Shown: positions 60,781-64,000 of the stretch, piece by piece
How positions within the stretch are numbered: position 1 is the first letter of the stretch
Layout of the letters: each line of letters opens with the position of its first letter
Source of the DNA: Bacillus sp. FJAT-29814
GTDB taxonomy: Bacteria; Bacillota; Bacilli; Bacillales; Cytobacillaceae
Assembly: GCF_001510715.1 (NCBI RefSeq)
Contig: NZ_LMTJ01000003.1
Coordinates: 13,143 to 77,142, forward strand
Length of the DNA: 64,000 nucleotides
Direction of reading: 5' to 3'
Notes under the pieces: model-generated
Database searches by the model: none
What the model was told of the DNA's origin: nothing
The model's input: the letters and a program-made list of their open reading frames with translations, nothing else
Program-made: the position numbers and the translations under genes

Positions 60781-62249
60781 CAAACGTTCAAACTGGTGTA
60801 AGAGAAGTGGGTTTGTATATTAATGGACAGTATGTGAAATCGAGTAATGGTGTCACGTTTGAAGTGAAAAATCCTGCAACACAGGAGGTAATCGCAAGGG
60901 TTAGCGAAGCAACCGAGCAAGATGTCGATAAAGCTTGCCGGGCAGCCAGAGAGGCTTTTGAAAATGGCCCATGGAGGACGATGACGTTAGCGGAGCGTTG
61001 TGAGAAACTGCGCCGAATGGCCGAAATTATCATGGAGAGAAAAGAAGAAATAGCCCGCTTGGACGCAATTGATGTTGGGAAGCCCTATCAATCGGCCGTT
61101 GAACACGAAGTTCCCCGAGCAGCGCACAATATCCGTTTTTTTGCCGATTTTGTTGAAAAGCAAGGCGGAGAAACCTATCCAATGGAGGAAAATTACATCA
61201 ACTATACCCGTTATGAGCCAGTAGGAGTGGCGGCTTTGATTACTCCATGGAATGTGCCGTTTATGCTGACAACTTGGAAGCTTGGCCCATGCCTCGCTGC
61301 CGGGAATACCGCTGTCATTAAACCAGCCGAGATGACACCGCTATCCGTTTCTTTGCTTGGTGAAATTGCCAAAGAAGCAGGTATTCCAGATGGCGTCGTT
61401 AACGTGATTCACGGTCAGGGCAATGTGGCAGGAACGGCACTGACCACACATCCTGAAGTTGACTTGATCTCTTTTACGGGTTCAACAGCAACCGGAAGAA
61501 GGATTTTGAAAAATGGAGCGGATACGCTTAAAAAAGTTTCCTTTGAACTGGGTGGAAAAGCGGCTAATATCGTGTTTGAAGATGCAGATTTAGATACAGC
61601 GATACCTGGGTCAATCCATGCGGCCTTTATGAACTCAGGGCAAATCTGTCTTGCCGGATCAAGGATTTTAGTCCAGCGCAGCATTTTTGAAGAATTCCTG
61701 GAAAGGTTTAAGAAAGCGGCAATGGAATTAAAAGTGGGAGACCCGCAAAATAAAGACACGAAAATGGGGCCGCTTGTCAGTGAAGAACATTATAAAAAAG
61801 TAACGAGTTACTTTGAGATTGCGAAAGAAGAGGGCGCTGCTTTAATCTGTGGTGGAAAACGTCCGGAGCTTCCTGACTATCTGCAAAATGGATATTATCT
61901 CGAACCAACCGTTTATGTGACAGAAAATCCGAAGTCACGGATGTGCCAAGAAGAGATTTTTGGACCTGTTGTAACGATCATCCCATTTGATACAGAAGAA
62001 GAGGCCCTGCGAATTGCCAATGATACGGAATATGGTTTGAATGGTGTCGTTTGGACGCAAAACCTGCAGCGTGCACACCGAATTTCCCATGCAGTGCGGG
62101 CAGGGACGATTTGGGTGAATTGCTGGTTTGTTCGTGACCTTCGCGCACCGTTTGGCGGATTTAAGAAGAGCGGGATTGGACGTGAGGGCGGCCATCACAG
62201 TATGGAGTTTTTTACGGAAGCGAAGAATATTTGTATTGCTTTGAAATAA
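60777..62249 (+). CDS. 2-hydroxymuconic semialdehyde dehydrogenase
   Basis: A 490-residue NAD-dependent aldehyde dehydrogenase. ITPWNVPFMLTTWKLGPCLA (NAD site), SFTGSTATGRRI, the catalytic Glu in SFELGGKAANIVF and Cys in NSGQICLAGSRI, and the C-terminal GGFKKSGIGREGGHHSMEFF are all present. DmpC/XylG-type enzymes turn the ring-cleavage product into 4-oxalocrotonate, the entry to the tautomerase branch. No semialdehyde hydrolase gene (DmpD/XylF) is present in the window, so catechol itself, not 3-methylcatechol, is the expected substrate. It is the last gene of the operon before a terminator. Confidence 0.93.
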   Translation: MTNVQTGVREVGLYINGQYVKSSNGVTFEVKNPATQEVIARVSEATEQDVDKACRAAREAFENGPWRTMTLAERCEKLRRMAEIIMERKEEIARLDAIDVGKPYQSAVEHEVPRAAHNIRFFADFVEKQGGETYPMEENYINYTRYEPVGVAALITPWNVPFMLTTWKLGPCLAAGNTAVIKPAEMTPLSVSLLGEIAKEAGIPDGVVNVIHGQGNVAGTALTTHPEVDLISFTGSTATGRRILKNGADTLKKVSFELGGKAANIVFEDADLDTAIPGSIHAAFMNSGQICLAGSRILVQRSIFEEFLERFKKAAMELKVGDPQNKDTKMGPLVSEEHYKKVTSYFEIAKEEGAALICGGKRPELPDYLQNGYYLEPTVYVTENPKSRMCQEEIFGPVVTIIPFDTEEEALRIANDTEYGLNGVVWTQNLQRAHRISHAVRAGTIWVNCWFVRDLRAPFGGFKKSGIGREGGHHSMEFFTEAKNICIALK

Positions 62250-62296
62250 TAGGATAAAGGAGCAGTTGCATGAATGAAAGACTGCGCTTATTTTAA

Positions 62297-62338
62297 CATG
62301 AAGCAACCGCCATCAAACGACGGCGGTTGCTTTTAAGA
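62297..62338. terminator. Bidirectional terminator after the meta-cleavage operon
   Basis: AAGCAACCGCCATC pairs with GACGGCGGTTGCTTTT over a short loop; it serves the convergent transporter gene as well. Confidence 0.9.
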
Positions 62339-62360
62339 TTCAAATCTACTGCCCCCAAAA

Positions 62361-64000
62361 TTAAGCTAGCACAAAATGCCCGGGTTTCACCTCTTGTAAA
62401 GCATGTTGACTGAAATCAAAACGAGGCATTTCCGGCATTTCTTGCTTTAGTTTGTTCGTCTCGATTGCTGGGTCGGGAACCGGAACAGCTGCCAGCAGCG
62501 ATTTCGTATAGGGATGAAGCGGATTGCTGTATAGCTCTTCACTTTCGGCAAGTTCAATAATTTTTCCGGCATTCATCACGGCCACTCGGTCGCTGATGTG
62601 TTTGACCATCGAAAGATCATGGGCAATAAATAAGTAGGTGAGCCCCAGCTTTTTCTGCAAGTCCTTTAATAAATCCACGATTTGAGCCTGCAAGGATACG
62701 TCCAATGCTGATAACGGTTCATCACATACAATGAATTTCGGATTAACCGCCAGCGCCCGGGCAATGCCGATCCGCTGCCGCTGACCGCCAGAAAATTCAT
62801 GTGGGAATCGATCCGCATGTCCTTTTTCCAAGCCGACAAGTTCCAATAATTCCTCGACACGAGCCCTCCGTTCGGCTTTGTTTTTCACCAATTTATGAAT
62901 ATCCAAGGAATGGCCGATAATATCCAGTACCTTCATACGCGGGTTAAGTGAAGCATAAGGATCTTGGAAAATAATTTGAATTTCTTTGCGAAGCTGCTTC
63001 AGTTCTTTCTTATTTAATCGGTTGACCGCCATTCCCTTATAAAGGATTTCTCCTTCCGTTGCCTCTTGCAAACGCAATAACAGTCTTCCGGTTGTCGATT
63101 TTCCAGAGCCGGATTCCCCAACGAGCCCCAGCGTTTCACCTGGCTGTATCGAAAAACTAATCGAATCTACCGCTTTTAACGTCCTTCCGCCGCCAAGCGG
63201 ATAGACTTGTTTTAATTTCCGTACCTCAATTAATGCGCGGCCCGGATTGATATCTTCGGGTAAAGCGATATCCCCCTTGGGATGTTTCTTTTCATCTAAC
63301 CGAGGCAGGGCGTTCAAAAGCTTTTTAGTATAAGGATGCTCCGGTGAGGAGAAAATCTTATCCGTGGTATTTCTTTCGACGATTTCGCCATTTTTCATGA
63401 CAACAACCCGGTCACACATCCCGGCAACAACCCCTAAATCATGGGTAATTAAGATAATGGAAGTTCCGAACTGCTTTTGCATTTTTTTCATTAAACGCAG
63501 GATCTGCGCCTGAATCGTGACATCGAGAGCGGTCGTCGGCTCATCGGCAATCAATAGCTTTGGCCGGCAGGCAAGGGCCATGGCAATCATGGCCCGCTGC
63601 CTCATACCTCCTGAAAACTCATGCGGGTATTGATCGTAGCGTTCTTCCGGATTTTTTATACCTACGAGCTTTAACATTTCGATAGATTCTTTCCTTGCCT
63701 CTTTTGCTGAAAGCCCCTGATGTTTGATTAATACTTCATCGATTTGTTTACCTACTTTAATAGTAGGGTTTAATGACGACATCGGATCCTGGAAAATCAT
63801 ACTGATTTCTTTACCACGGATTTTTTCCATTTCACTATCGGTAAAAGTGGAGATAGGTTTGCCGTCAAATTCAATCGAGCCTTCTGTCATCAAAGCCGGG
63901 GGAGAAGGAAGCAGCTGCATGATCGACCTTGCTGTCACACTTTTCCCAGAACCGGATTCTCCCACAATCCCGAGTGTTTCTCCTTTGCGGACATCAAAAG
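62361..64000 (-). CDS. Fused double-ATPase subunit of a peptide ABC transporter (DppD-DppF type), cut by window edge
   Basis: At least 546 residues are inside the window; the N-terminus lies beyond base 64000, since the frame stays open ([20 protein letters not shown]). Two complete ABC domains are joined. Domain 1 has Walker A GESGSGKS, signature [15 protein letters not shown] and Walker [13 protein letters not shown]; domain 2 has [35 protein letters not shown] and [12 protein letters not shown]. Each is followed by the oligopeptide-type C-terminal HPYTK region ([37 protein letters not shown]). It powers uptake of peptides or a glutathione-like substrate through permeases presumably encoded outside the window. 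Confidence 0.92.
   Translation of the reverse strand, partial: FDVRKGETLGIVGESGSGKSVTARSIMQLLPSPPALMTEGSIEFDGKPISTFTDSEMEKIRGKEISMIFQDPMSSLNPTIKVGKQIDEVLIKHQGLSAKEARKESIEMLKLVGIKNPEERYDQYPHEFSGGMRQRAMIAMALACRPKLLIADEPTTALDVTIQAQILRLMKKMQKQFGTSIILITHDLGVVAGMCDRVVVMKNGEIVERNTTDKIFSSPEHPYTKKLLNALPRLDEKKHPKGDIALPEDINPGRALIEVRKLKQVYPLGGGRTLKAVDSISFSIQPGETLGLVGESGSGKSTTGRLLLRLQEATEGEILYKGMAVNRLNKKELKQLRKEIQIIFQDPYASLNPRMKVLDIIGHSLDIHKLVKNKAERRARVEELLELVGLEKGHADRFPHEFSGGQRQRIGIARALAVNPKFIVCDEPLSALDVSLQAQIVDLLKDLQKKLGLTYLFIAHDLSMVKHISDRVAVMNAGKIIELAESEELYSNPLHPYTKSLLAAVPVPDPAIETNKLKQEMPEMPRFDFSQHALQEVKPGHFVLA

Overview
The window looks like the chromosome of an aerobic, endospore-forming Bacillaceae bacterium (Bacillus sensu lato; a Neobacillus-like soil species would fit, but this is inference). 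The evidence is a GerA-type germination operon, a Spo0E-type phosphatase, a class IV PhaR/PhaC pair for polyhydroxyalkanoate, CcpA-type cre sites, PerR-type boxes and strong GGAGG ribosome sites. It also encodes a selenocysteine tRNA (anticodon UCA) and, about 23 kb away, a thioredoxin-like lipoprotein whose reading frame runs through an in-frame UGA inside a U-x-x-C motif, followed by a SECIS-like hairpin. This points to a selenocysteine-using Bacillaceae.

Region 1 (1 to about 30.6 kb) is an AT-rich mobile island with many decayed genes. It ends in a tyrosine integrase next to the selenocysteine tRNA gene, so the element appears to have entered at the tRNA 3' end; its other end was not found. 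It carries possible anti-phage genes: a putative AbiC-like membrane protein, a single-chain Type ISP restriction-modification enzyme, an Abi-alpha protein, and a two-gene pair (soluble protein plus four-helix membrane protein) laid out like Kiwa. It also holds an orphan phage lysis cassette (holin-associated protein, holin, amidase with ChW repeats), a Spo0E-like gene, and an EAL phosphodiesterase behind a cyclic-di-GMP-I riboswitch. Other contents are a group II intron with a frameshifted reverse transcriptase, a DUF3987 replication-type protein, ribbon-helix-helix and XRE regulators, and remnants of a ligase, a resolvase, an RCC1-repeat protein and several phage-type genes.

Region 2 (31 to 41 kb) is a galactoside-use operon: sugar ABC transporter (binding protein and two permeases), GH2 beta-galactosidase (frameshifted in an A run), a GH63-like hydrolase, an EamA transporter and a LacI-type regulator. 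The promoter is clear, with repeated TTTAGTAAA sites and a cre-like site over the -35.

Region 3 (41 to 53 kb) holds a gerKA-KB-KC type germination operon, phaR-phaC (phaC probably starts at ATT), katG with three PerR-like boxes, a 43-residue protein, a sugar dehydrogenase-like beta-propeller, a Gfo/Idh/MocA oxidoreductase and an ABM-type monooxygenase.

Region 4 (53 to 64 kb) starts with lspA and the selenoprotein. It continues with a catechol meta-cleavage pathway: catechol 2,3-dioxygenase, then across a 52-bp tandem hairpin array and a divergent IclR regulator, the acetaldehyde dehydrogenase, hydroxyoxovalerate aldolase, pentenoate hydratase, oxalocrotonate decarboxylase, tautomerase and semialdehyde dehydrogenase. 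Together these take catechol to pyruvate and acetyl-CoA by the oxalocrotonate branch. Two near-identical 19-bp inverted repeats, one in front of each transcription unit, are good candidates for the IclR operator. A fused double-ATPase peptide transporter subunit runs off the right edge.
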